A DNA stretch of 6,630 bases from an uncultured Bacilli bacterium (GTDB taxonomy: Bacteria > Bacillota_I > Bacilli_A > RF39 > UBA660): assembly GCA_934095805.1 (NCBI GenBank), contig CAKOKV010000055.1, forward strand, positions 1-6,630, written 5' to 3'. Made by a program: the position numbers and the translations under genes. How positions within the stretch are numbered: position 1 is the first letter of the stretch; each line of letters starts with the position of its first letter. The notes under the pieces are model-generated. The model was not told where the DNA came from. It did no database searches and was given only the letters and a program-made list of their open reading frames with translations. This document shows positions 1 through 6,408 of the stretch, piece after piece.

Positions 1-69
1 TCCAGTATCATTTTTACTTCTAGCAAATTCACTAACAATACTCTCTTTTCTAGCTTTAGTTAATGCCAT
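1..69 (-). CDS. rpsO: 30S ribosomal protein S15, N-terminal part (runs off the left edge)
   Basis: Only the first 23 codons are present. They read MALTKARKESIVSEFARSKN then DTG, which matches the conserved start of bacterial S15 (M-A-[LI]-T-x-x-R-K ... EF ... DTG). S15 is a primary 16S rRNA binding protein of the small subunit platform and in many bacteria represses its own translation. The ATG at 69 is supported by a strong Shine-Dalgarno, AAAAGGAGGA, at 86-77 with about 7 nt spacing. The gene has its own promoter (185-157) and an approximately 80-nt leader. Identification is confident despite the truncation, because the N-terminal signature is highly specific and the leader is typical of a ribosomal protein gene. 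Confidence 0.93.
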   Translation of the reverse strand, partial: MALTKARKESIVSEFARSKNDTG

Positions 70-151
70 TACAAAATCCTCCTTTTCCCTTATAATCCGT
101 TAATTCCGAGTAAAGAAGTAAGAGGTACATCTAAACTAAGAATAAACTTCT
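70..151 (-). promoter_or_regulatory. rpsO 5' leader with alternative pairings around the ribosome binding site
   Basis: Reading the minus strand, the leader holds AGAAGU (151-146), CCUCUU (125-120), ACUUCU (119-114), CUUCUUU (118-112) and the Shine-Dalgarno AGGAGG (83-78). AGAAGU can pair perfectly with ACUUCU. CCUCUU can pair with AGGAGG (one G-U), and CUUCUUU can pair with AAAGGAG (85-79, one G-U). The first pairing and the CUUCUUU pairing use the same bases, so they exclude each other. S15 is known to autoregulate through structurally diverse leaders in several phyla. That this leader does so here is an inference from base pairing read by eye, without energy calculation. Confidence 0.45.
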
Positions 152-156
152 ATCTA

Positions 157-185
157 ATAATACTATATTTTTAATTAAAAAGCAA
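157..185 (-). promoter_or_regulatory. rpsO promoter (sigma-A type)
   Basis: On the minus strand TTGCTT (185-180) and TATTAT (162-157) are separated by exactly 17 nt, close to the TTGACA-N17-TATAAT consensus. The predicted start near 150 gives a leader of about 80 nt. No terminator separates it from the upstream 116-residue membrane protein gene, so readthrough from that operon could add to rpsO expression. Confidence 0.7.
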
Positions 186-211
186 GAAATTTCGAATAAT
201 TACCTAAATAA

Positions 212-562
212 TCATTCATTAATCATATCACACATATGAGATACATCTACAGCTATATCATTTTCTAATTTTGTAATTGTAACATAACCTATACAATCAT
301 TACCATCTTTATCTTTCGTTAACTCTAGAAAAACATCATCACTACTATTAAATATTTCTTCCATACTCATCGTAACTTTACCATCACTATCAAAATTAAA
401 TATTTCAGGATTTTCTTCATAAAGAATTTTTAAATTACTAATCACTATATCAGGATTATCATTTCTCATACCCTTAATTTGTAATAACAATATATATTGA
501 TAAAAAGCAAATAGTCCAATAATCAGAGCTAAAAAAGCAATAATAACCTTATTTTTACTCAT
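212..562 (-). CDS. small single-pass membrane protein, function unknown
   Basis: The product is about 116 residues. Residues 6-27 form a hydrophobic segment preceded by a basic MSKNK start, typical of an N-in signal anchor, and the remaining ~88 residues would lie outside the membrane. The exported part is acidic and has two cysteines (C90 and C111) that could form a disulfide; this is inference. I recognise no domain. I chose ATG at 562 because AGGTGA, a match to the anti-Shine-Dalgarno, lies 5 nt upstream; a GTG at 571 would add three residues (MKL-M) without a better site. The ATG lies inside the end of the upstream gene (ATGAGTAA, 8-nt overlap), which implies translational coupling. It is the last gene of the three-gene operon starting at 2312. 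It ends in TGA, used here as a normal stop. No terminator is visible after it. Confidence 0.8.
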   Translation of the reverse strand: MSKNKVIIAFLALIIGLFAFYQYILLLQIKGMRNDNPDIVISNLKILYEENPEIFNFDSDGKVTMSMEEIFNSSDDVFLELTKDKDGNDCIGYVTITKLENDIAVDVSHMCDMINE

Positions 563-1124
563 CAATTTCACCTACCAATACATTAAAATGAATTGATGTT
601 TTTGAAAAAGCAAATATTGAAGAATTTCTCTTTTGCTTTGTATAAATATGAAAATAATATCTACCATTTTCAGTAATAAAACTAGTTACATCTCTTTTAA
701 ATTCACCCTCATAAATAGTTTTTCCATCTTTCTGAATCATCATTGTTTTATTATCATCAAATACTTCTTTAAGTTTAAAATATTTTAATTTATTATTATC
801 AAATGTTGTTCTAATACCAAATACATTATATAATTCATATTCATTTAAATCCATAATATATTTATCACTTTTACCTATTTTATTAAATATTGATTTATTT
901 TCAGGTTCTATTGCGACTTTACTTCCACCATCTCTAAGTAAAAAGACTTCAACATAAACACTATCATATGTTGCATACATTACTTTATCATTAAATGTTA
1001 CTTTAAAAGCATTATTATATTTTTCATTAGCATTTGAAGCTAGAAGTATAAATAAAACTATAATAGACACTACAAGAATAACATATTTTAAAACTAAATT
1101 AAGTCCATTATTTATTCCATCCAT
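555..1124 (-). CDS. single-pass membrane protein with extracytoplasmic beta-rich domain, function unknown
   Basis: The product is 189 residues. Residues 13-32 form one strongly hydrophobic segment with few charges before it, followed by a ~155-residue soluble part, presumably outside the cell. The C-terminal third (about 128-186) looks like an all-beta, Ig-like module: an N-G-R-Y-Y-F-H-I-Y strand in the style of 'G-x-Y-x-F-x-V' strands and a final hydrophobic H-F-N-V-L-V strand. That fold is a guess from the strand pattern; no family is recognised. The ATG at 1124 lies 3 nt after the transporter stop codon, with a GGGAAAG sequence about 10 nt upstream as a weak ribosome binding site. Its 3' end overlaps the next gene by 8 nt. 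This packing suggests it is co-expressed, and possibly works, with the transporter and the 116-residue protein. Confidence 0.82.
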   Translation of the reverse strand: MDGINNGLNLVLKYVILVVSIIVLFILLASNANEKYNNAFKVTFNDKVMYATYDSVYVEVFLLRDGGSKVAIEPENKSIFNKIGKSDKYIMDLNEYELYNVFGIRTTFDNNKLKYFKLKEVFDDNKTMMIQKDGKTIYEGEFKRDVTSFITENGRYYFHIYTKQKRNSSIFAFSKTSIHFNVLVGEIDE

Positions 1125-1127
1125 ACA

Positions 1128-2312
1128 CTAACTTTCCCTTATTTTACCTAAGTTTAAAAATAATATTACTTGTAATAAAGTAAATACAGCCGCTCCTAAA
1201 AATATACTTCTAAATGATATTTGAATTAAATAACCTGCTAAATAAGTACCAATACCTTCTCCTAAACTAAGAACAAAATATCTAACATTTCCAAAAAGAA
1301 ATTGACTATCAGTATCTATTCTTCTTATATATACACCATTTATTTTATCTTCAAGTATTCTAGCAGTTATATAAGCAACAATAATTGCTATAATAAAGAA
1401 AATAATATTATTAGTTAAAAATGCAATAAAATATACAATTACTCTACTACCGTATTTAATAAATATACTAATATCAGTCGTTAAATTTTTACCATATTTA
1501 ATAAATAATGAACATGCAAGACTACCAAGTAAATTACACACAATAATAAATATTGAAGCAATCGATACAGAAAAATTAATATAATTAGTAAGTATTAACA
1601 TCATTATTCCAAAAACTATACCATAAGATATATTCATAACAAACTGAGAAAATAAAAAATAATTATTAATTTTAGATTTATATAAATTTTTAATAGCTTT
1701 TTTTATAGGTAATACATTTTTCTTTTTATAATATTTATCTTGATCAAAAAGTACTAATATAAAAGCTGACATTAATGAAGCGAGCAAAGCTATAAATAAA
1801 CAAGTATTATAATCAAATACCCTATTCCCTATAGTAACACCTATAAGTAAACCACATGATATAACACCAGCATCTTTAGCTAAATAATTAATAAGATTTT
1901 GTTTTCTAAATGCCTCTGCTCCTTTATTTACAGTTGATAACAAAGGATAATATGATATAGAAAACATAACATCACACATAATACTCAAAAGCATACAAAT
2001 CTTAATAATATAAGGATTTCTATTAACAAGTAACATTGATAAAGCACTAGCTCTAAAAATTATACATAATAAAGTTACATTTTTAATCTTCACTTTTGTT
2101 GAAAATAAACTAATAACAAAAGATATTATTGCACTGCATATTAAAGCAACAGATAATATTCTACTTATACTAACAACATCAAATCCAATACTCTTAAGCC
2201 ATAACTGTCTATAATTAGTCCATATACCAACTGAAAAAGCTGTAAAAGCAAGAACAATCATAAGTATATCTTCATCATTAATATTAAAAAATTTCTTAAT
2301 TTTTTCTTCCAT
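1128..2312 (-). CDS. MFS-like multi-pass membrane transporter, substrate unknown
   Basis: The product is 394 residues with about twelve hydrophobic segments: roughly 16-34, 51-71, 79-97, 101-121, 148-165, 170-189, 215-242, 249-271, 282-299, 301-318, 341-363 and 367-386. A lysine-rich cytoplasmic loop at about 190-215 (DKYYKKK and following) splits them 6+6, which is the major facilitator superfamily plan. The penultimate helix region (LSLGEGIGTYLAGYLI) resembles the glycine-rich segment 11 of MFS proteins. I do not see a clean motif A (GxxxDRxGRR) in loop 2-3; STKVKIKNV occupies that place, so the family is divergent and the substrate cannot be named. The start ATG at 2312 is preceded by AAAAAAGGG about 6 nt upstream and a good promoter (2370-2342). 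It is the first gene of an operon with the two small membrane proteins, and is divergent from helD. Confidence 0.82.
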   Translation of the reverse strand: MEEKIKKFFNINDEDILMIVLAFTAFSVGIWTNYRQLWLKSIGFDVVSISRILSVALICSAIISFVISLFSTKVKIKNVTLLCIIFRASALSMLLVNRNPYIIKICMLLSIMCDVMFSISYYPLLSTVNKGAEAFRKQNLINYLAKDAGVISCGLLIGVTIGNRVFDYNTCLFIALLASLMSAFILVLFDQDKYYKKKNVLPIKKAIKNLYKSKINNYFLFSQFVMNISYGIVFGIMMLILTNYINFSVSIASIFIIVCNLLGSLACSLFIKYGKNLTTDISIFIKYGSRVIVYFIAFLTNNIIFFIIAIIVAYITARILEDKINGVYIRRIDTDSQFLFGNVRYFVLSLGEGIGTYLAGYLIQISFRSIFLGAAVFTLLQVILFLNLGKIRES

Positions 2313-2341
2313 ACATTACCCTTTTTTACCTTAATAATACA

Positions 2342-2370
2342 ATTATAAATGATATTTTAACAAATTTCAA
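2342..2370 (-). promoter_or_regulatory. promoter of the transporter operon (sigma-A type)
   Basis: On the minus strand TTGAAA (2370-2365) and a perfect TATAAT (2347-2342) are 17 nt apart. Transcription would start near 2335, about 23 nt before the ATG at 2312. The -35 box is one half of a 12-bp palindrome (2365-2376), so a dimeric regulator could act here. Confidence 0.75.
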
Positions 2371-2376
2371 TTGAAA
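2365..2376. repeat. 12-bp palindrome TTTCAATTGAAA between divergent promoters
   Basis: TTTCAATTGAAA is its own reverse complement. It includes the -35 element of the transporter promoter on the minus strand and ends 4 bp before the -35 element of the helD promoter (2380). The position suits an operator able to affect both promoters, but AT-rich palindromes also arise by chance. Confidence 0.35.
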
Positions 2377-2379
2377 CTA

Positions 2380-2408
2380 TTGACAATACCAAATTTATCT
2401 GATAGCAT
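2380..2408 (+). promoter_or_regulatory. helD promoter with consensus -35 and extended -10
   Basis: A perfect TTGACA (2380-2385) is followed after 17 nt by TAGCAT (2403-2408). The latter is preceded by TGA (2400-2402), an extended -10 TGn. The predicted start near 2415 leaves about 50 nt of leader before the helD ATG. The weak -10 is compensated by the ideal -35 and the TGn. Confidence 0.65.
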
Positions 2409-2420
2409 TTTGTTTATGCT
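2404..2420. repeat. small inverted repeat AGCAT-N7-ATGCT over the helD -10 and start site
   Basis: AGCAT (2404-2408) and ATGCT (2416-2420) are perfect inverted arms around a 7-nt spacer. The left arm is the -10 hexamer and the right arm begins at the predicted transcription start. The placement suits a repressor site more than an RNA hairpin, since the left arm would not be transcribed. Five-bp arms are short, so chance is possible. Confidence 0.3.
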
Positions 2421-2454
2421 GTTAATTTTACAATTGATGTACACTTGGATTTAT

Positions 2455-2461
2455 AGGAGGT
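2455..2461 (+). promoter_or_regulatory. helD ribosome binding site
   Basis: AGGAGGT lies 4-5 nt before the ATG at 2466. It is the strongest Shine-Dalgarno in the window and fixes the helD start. Confidence 0.85.
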
Positions 2462-2465
2462 TATA

Positions 2466-4508
2466 ATGAATTTAAGTGAAGAAGAATTAAAAAAAGAACA
2501 AAAACATCTCGAATTAACTACTGAACTTTTAAGAGAAAATATTTCTGCTCTTGCTCAAGATCTATATGATAATGAGGAGAAACAACAAGAATTCAAAAAA
2601 TATGTATGGGACACAAAAGCAGAACTTGACCCTACTGAAATGAAAACAATTTTATCAAACAATGATAAAGAAATTGAAGACTTAGAAATGAAAGCTAAGT
2701 ATTACAAAAAACTATACAAAATACAAAATAGTCCATACTTTGGTAAGATTACATTCGAAGATGATGAAGGAAACAAAGACATTTATATTGGACTTACCTA
2801 TTTAACAAAAAATAATGATAATGTCATTTATGATTGGAGAAGCCCAATTTCAAGTATATTCTACGATTATGAAAATGGTAAATGTAGCTATGAAGCTCCT
2901 GGTGGAACAATCGAAGGATACTTGCACAATAAAAGACAATTTACTATTGAAGACTCAAAAATAAAAAGAGTTTTCGACTCAAAACTAACAATACAAGATG
3001 AAATGCTTCAAGAAGTATTAACAAGAAAAAATAACGATTACATGAAAAATATAGTTAATACTATTCAAGCAGAACAAAATGCAATAATAAGAAATGTAGA
3101 AGATAAGAACTTAATCGTTCAAGGTATTGCTGGTAGTGGTAAGACATCAGTAGCCCTTCATAGAATAGCTTTCTTACTTTATAAAATCAAAAACTTAACA
3201 AGTGATAAAGTATTAATATTCGCACCAAATCATATATTCAGTGAATACATATCAAATGTACTTCCAGAACTTGGTGAAGAAAATACAAAAGAAACAACAT
3301 TCAGCGATTTCTTAGAAGCATATATAAAAGAATATAAAGATATAGAATCATTTACTTCATTTATAGAAAGATATTATAAAAAAGAAGAACCATATACTGA
3401 ATTAATAAAATTAAAACAATCAAATGAAATAATACCAGTAATTGAAAAATATATTAAAAATTATACTAAAAAAGCAAGATTCACAGAAGAAATATTCAAT
3501 AGAGACTTATATGTCCCGCTTGAAAAATTAAACTACTATTTAACAGAAAGATATAACTCTATTCCACTTCTTGAAAGAATAGAAGAAATATCATTAAAAA
3601 TAGCTGAACAAGAATTTAATAATAATAAATCAAAAGCTAAACAAATAAGAAAATGGTTAAAAGAAAGATTAAATATCAGTATTGATATGAGAGAAATATA
3701 TAAAAATTTCTTTAAAAGTGATGAATTCAAAGAAATATATGATAAAGAAATACCAGATTCATACATAAATAGATTAAATGAAAAAAATATTTCTTATGAA
3801 GATGCTTGCCTATTTGTATATATGAAAAGTTTACTTATGTTCTTAGGAAATGATTATCTCATCGAACAAACAATAGTTGATGAAGCACAAGATTATAGTA
3901 TACTAGAATATATGCTACTAAAAAAGATACTTAAAAGAAGTAAATTCACAATATTAGGAGATATTAATCAAACAATAAATCCTTATTATGAATATAAATC
4001 TCTTGAAGAATTAAAATCAGTTTTCACTGATTCAGTAAATTATATAGAACTTAATAAAACATATAGATCTAGTCCAGAAATTATAGAACATGCTAATAAA
4101 ATATTAGGACTTAACCTAGTATCAGCAATCAGAAGAAATACAAGTATACCAGTTGAGTTTAGAACAGAAAATAATTTAAAAGAACAATTAATAAATGATA
4201 TTAAAAATCTTAAAAAGAATAATAAAAGTATAGCAATAATAACTAAAACGGATACAGAAGCAACAAAAATATATAAACTATTAAAAAGAGATTTAGAAGA
4301 ACTTACACTTATTGCTAATAATTCAAAAGCATTTAGCCGTGAACTTGTAGTTATACCATCTTATATGGCAAAAGGTCTTGAATATGATGCAACAATTGTA
4401 TATACTGCAAAAGATAATGGATTTACATATAAAGAAAGATATCTATATTATGTATCATGTACAAGAAGTCAACATCATCTTATCATTTACAATCAAAAAG
4501 AAGCTTAA
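2466..4508 (+). CDS. helD: HelD-family RNA polymerase recycling ATPase (UvrD-like superfamily 1)
   Basis: The product is 680 residues; HelD removes stalled or post-termination RNA polymerase from nucleic acid using ATP. Residues 1-87 are a charged helical arm (probable coiled coil with an acidic turn near E53-D55-E58), the type that enters the polymerase secondary channel. A conserved HelD block follows (YDWRSPISS at 122-130, then APGG, H-N-KRQ). Superfamily 1 motifs are all present: IQAEQ (200-204), Walker A GIAGSGKT (220-227, K226), Walker B VDEAQD (471-476), GDINQ (498-502), NKTYRS (530-535, arginine R534), YMAKGLEYD (633-641) and VSCTRS (663-668, R667). A long helical insertion (about 268-460) lies between the first ATPase motifs and Walker B, as in HelD. 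It is somewhat shorter than the ~770-residue Bacillus subtilis protein, with no sign of truncation. It is monocistronic, with its own promoter and terminator. An ordinary UvrD/PcrA helicase is unlikely because of the N-terminal arm and the DWRSPISS block. Confidence 0.93.
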   Translation: MNLSEEELKKEQKHLELTTELLRENISALAQDLYDNEEKQQEFKKYVWDTKAELDPTEMKTILSNNDKEIEDLEMKAKYYKKLYKIQNSPYFGKITFEDDEGNKDIYIGLTYLTKNNDNVIYDWRSPISSIFYDYENGKCSYEAPGGTIEGYLHNKRQFTIEDSKIKRVFDSKLTIQDEMLQEVLTRKNNDYMKNIVNTIQAEQNAIIRNVEDKNLIVQGIAGSGKTSVALHRIAFLLYKIKNLTSDKVLIFAPNHIFSEYISNVLPELGEENTKETTFSDFLEAYIKEYKDIESFTSFIERYYKKEEPYTELIKLKQSNEIIPVIEKYIKNYTKKARFTEEIFNRDLYVPLEKLNYYLTERYNSIPLLERIEEISLKIAEQEFNNNKSKAKQIRKWLKERLNISIDMREIYKNFFKSDEFKEIYDKEIPDSYINRLNEKNISYEDACLFVYMKSLLMFLGNDYLIEQTIVDEAQDYSILEYMLLKKILKRSKFTILGDINQTINPYYEYKSLEELKSVFTDSVNYIELNKTYRSSPEIIEHANKILGLNLVSAIRRNTSIPVEFRTENNLKEQLINDIKNLKKNNKSIAIITKTDTEATKIYKLLKRDLEELTLIANNSKAFSRELVVIPSYMAKGLEYDATIVYTAKDNGFTYKERYLYYVSCTRSQHHLIIYNQKEA

Positions 4509-4528
4509 TTTTAAGCTTCTATTTTTTT
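4499..4528. terminator. bidirectional intrinsic terminator between helD and the GH25 gene
   Basis: AGAAGCTTAA (4499-4508) and TTAAGCTTCT (4511-4520) are perfect 10-bp inverted arms around TT. On the plus strand the hairpin is followed by ATTTTTTT (4521-4528). On the minus strand it is followed by a run of five T (4498-4494). It can therefore end both convergent transcripts. The helD TAA (4506-4508) is the last part of the left arm, and the TAG of the minus gene (4521-4519) overlaps the right arm. Confidence 0.85.
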
Positions 4529-6324
4529 AATTCTTTTTTAATTTCATCATTAACTAACTTTCTCTTCTTAATTGATAAAATTAACTTTTTACCAATAATT
4601 TTAGCAAATAAAACTGTATAACCTAAAGCAGTAAAAAATGTTAATGAATTTTGTACTCCATGAATAACAGTCTCAACTGGAACATTAGAATACTTATTTA
4701 AATCAACTTCCATATACTCAGTATATTCTTCTTCAGCCTCATCTCCAAATAAATCAGTATTATATAAGAAACTAACATCACAATGTCCAGCTGAATTAGA
4801 AGCACCAGTATCTATACACACATTAGTAACCTGTTGTATATCAACTTCATATGAAGAATTCCTATTTTGAGTAACCTCTTCAAGTTCATTTATTTTAAAT
4901 CCTTTATTAGTCCACTTACTTTCATCTTTATAATTAGGTCCACCAGCAGCCCATACATATAAGTCACTTTCATTTAAACTTGAATCATTATTATCAAAAC
5001 TTTTAACTATACAAGATAAAGTACTAGAGTTACCATATACACCAACTTTAGTATAACCATATTCATTACATAATTCTCTAAATTTAGTACAAATATTATA
5101 GTAATCAATACTCATATCATCAAGTTCAAAATCAATAAATATTGGAGTACGAGTTTTATCAATAGTAATTCCCTTTTCATTTAATTCACTATCAAGTTTA
5201 ATAAGATAATTTCGAGCTCTTTCTAAAACAACATCAGTTTCTAAATTACCACCTAAACACATATAAAGACCTAAATCAATATTATTATTTAAAACATTTT
5301 CAATATGATTACTAACTGTATCTAAATAACTATCACTTTTAATTCTAGCAACTTCAACTATAACATAATCAGATGTTTCTTTTACCCTATCCCAATCAAT
5401 TGTATCTTGATAATCAGAAATATCTATTCCTTTACATACTGCAAAGTTATATGATACTTCATTTGTTTTATTATCAACAACTTCATATAGATTAGGAATA
5501 TAAATATAATCCCCCTCTTTTACAGAACGAATACCATTATAATTATGTAAATCTTCTTCACTTAAACCACACTTTAATGCAATTGAATGTATTGTTTCAC
5601 CAGAAGAAACTAAATACTTTACTGAATAAGATAGTTTTATATTAGAATCAACTATTTCAGATAAATCATGACTAGCAATTATTTCACCATTAGTAAATTT
5701 AATGATATCTGTTTTACCATTATATTTTATGGTTTCATCATTATCTTTAACTAAAAAAATACTTTTATCACTAATATCTAATATATAATTATGTAAATCT
5801 GTAAGATTAGTATCAGTTCCATAAAAACCTATTCTAAAAGAAGAATCATTCATCTTATCAACAAAAGCACTAATTAATTCTCTTTTCATAGCATTATTTA
5901 AACTCTTATTATTCATAATAGAATCAATATTAAAATAAACAGGCATATCAATTTCAAATTTCTTTAAAATAGATTCTAAATAATCAATATCAGAATATAA
6001 ATCACCTAAAGTACAAGAATTACTATCTAATACTAATGAAACAGATATATTTTCATTTCTACATTTATTTAACTTATCTGTTAAAGCTGTAATATCATTA
6101 AGACTTTCTCTTTTAACTCTAAGTACAACAAAATTATTTGTATGAACTTTAGTATTAAATCTTGTATTTATATTTTCATACCCAATAGTATTTTCATCAG
6201 AAAAATCTCTTTTTCCTTTAATACTAGCATCTTTAATTCCTAAATAAACATCCTTAACAGCATTTGCTGTAAGTATACCACCTACAGTATATAATATTAT
6301 TTTTTTCTTATCTTCTTTTTCCAT
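4519..6324 (-). CDS. membrane-anchored GH25 muramidase-like protein with LysM and a degenerate second GH25-like domain
   Basis: The product is about 601 residues, numbered from the ATG at 6324. Order: basic start and a hydrophobic segment (7-23); GH25-like domain with altered catalytic positions (about 47-226); LysM (237-277, Y-L-V-x-S-G-E-T-I to Y-I-Y-I-P); GH25 domain (297-525); acidic linker (527-541); membrane segment (560-578); basic tail. GH25 enzymes cut the glycan of peptidoglycan and LysM binds it, so the protein probably acts at the wall while tethered at one or both ends. The second GH25 domain keeps GID (D301), FIDFE (D398, E400), VWAA, Q-Q and a final GHCD (D516), matching family catalytic-site positions. 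ATG 6324 was chosen over GTG 6336 because GGGTGA and AGG precede it, while nothing resembling a site precedes the GTG. It has its own promoter, just after the tuf terminator. Phage-type endolysin is less likely because of the membrane anchors. Confidence 0.85.
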   Translation of the reverse strand: MEKEDKKKIILYTVGGILTANAVKDVYLGIKDASIKGKRDFSDENTIGYENINTRFNTKVHTNNFVVLRVKRESLNDITALTDKLNKCRNENISVSLVLDSNSCTLGDLYSDIDYLESILKKFEIDMPVYFNIDSIMNNKSLNNAMKRELISAFVDKMNDSSFRIGFYGTDTNLTDLHNYILDISDKSIFLVKDNDETIKYNGKTDIIKFTNGEIIASHDLSEIVDSNIKLSYSVKYLVSSGETIHSIALKCGLSEEDLHNYNGIRSVKEGDYIYIPNLYEVVDNKTNEVSYNFAVCKGIDISDYQDTIDWDRVKETSDYVIVEVARIKSDSYLDTVSNHIENVLNNNIDLGLYMCLGGNLETDVVLERARNYLIKLDSELNEKGITIDKTRTPIFIDFELDDMSIDYYNICTKFRELCNEYGYTKVGVYGNSSTLSCIVKSFDNNDSSLNESDLYVWAAGGPNYKDESKWTNKGFKINELEEVTQNRNSSYEVDIQQVTNVCIDTGASNSAGHCDVSFLYNTDLFGDEAEEEYTEYMEVDLNKYSNVPVETVIHGVQNSLTFFTALGYTVLFAKIIGKKLILSIKKRKLVNDEIKKELKK

Positions 6325-6332
6325 AACACCTA

Positions 6333-6346
6333 TCACCCGAAAGTGA
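6333..6346 (-). promoter_or_regulatory. small hairpin with UUCG loop over the GH25 gene ribosome binding site
   Basis: On the minus strand UCACUUUCGGGUGA can fold into a 5-bp stem (UCACU with GGUGA, including a U-G pair) closed by UUCG. The 3' arm is most of GGGTGA, the likely Shine-Dalgarno for the ATG at 6324. If the transcript starts at or before 6346, translation could be damped by this fold. The predicted start near 6344 may cut into the 5' arm, so support is limited. Confidence 0.3.
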
Positions 6347-6350
6347 AGTT

Positions 6351-6359
6351 ATTATAACA
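6351..6359 (-). promoter_or_regulatory. extended -10 promoter of the GH25 gene
   Basis: TGTTATAAT (6359-6351, minus strand) is a perfect TATAAT with the TGn extension. No good -35 is seen at 16-18 nt; that position falls in the T-rich tail of the tuf terminator, as is tolerated for extended -10 promoters. The predicted start is near 6344, leaving a short leader of about 20 nt. Confidence 0.6.
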
Positions 6360-6370
6360 TAATTAATAGC

Positions 6371-6398
6371 AAAATAAAAGACTCTAATAATAGAGTCT
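6371..6398 (-). terminator. tuf intrinsic terminator
   Basis: On the minus strand AGACTCTA (6398-6391) and TAGAGTCT (6386-6379) are perfect 8-bp arms around TTAT, followed by the T-rich tail TTTATTTT (6378-6371). It starts 10 nt after the tuf stop codon. This separates tuf from the GH25 gene, whose promoter begins directly after it. Confidence 0.85.
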
Positions 6399-6408
6399 AA
6401 TATATCAA

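Noticed and set aside
163..211. Possible terminator after the 116-residue gene, including the palindrome TTTTTAATTAAAAA at 168-181
   Set aside because: The palindrome is pure A/T with no GC stem and lies inside the rpsO promoter spacer; it would not make a stable terminator.
212..214. TGA at the end of the 116-residue gene as possible tryptophan codon (Mycoplasma code)
   Set aside because: Tryptophans in the window are encoded by TGG, no other gene has in-frame TGA, and reading through would add only four residues before a TAA.
2313..2465. Rifamycin-associated element upstream of helD
   Set aside because: The GC-rich inverted repeat known from actinobacterial helD promoters is not present; the region has only AT-rich repeats.
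3536..3766. 76-codon open frame on the minus strand inside helD
   Set aside because: It lies antisense within well-conserved helD coding sequence, has no ribosome binding site or promoter and a low-complexity Ser/Leu/Ile composition typical of the reverse of Glu/Lys-rich AT-rich coding DNA.
4519..6324. Prophage endolysin or prophage remnant
   Set aside because: There is no holin, tail or integrase gene nearby, the gene sits between housekeeping genes, and the membrane segments and LysM suit a resident cell-wall enzyme.
6325..6336. GTG at 6336 as the start of the GH25 protein
   Set aside because: There is no Shine-Dalgarno-like sequence before it and it lies within the candidate ribosome binding site of the ATG at 6324.
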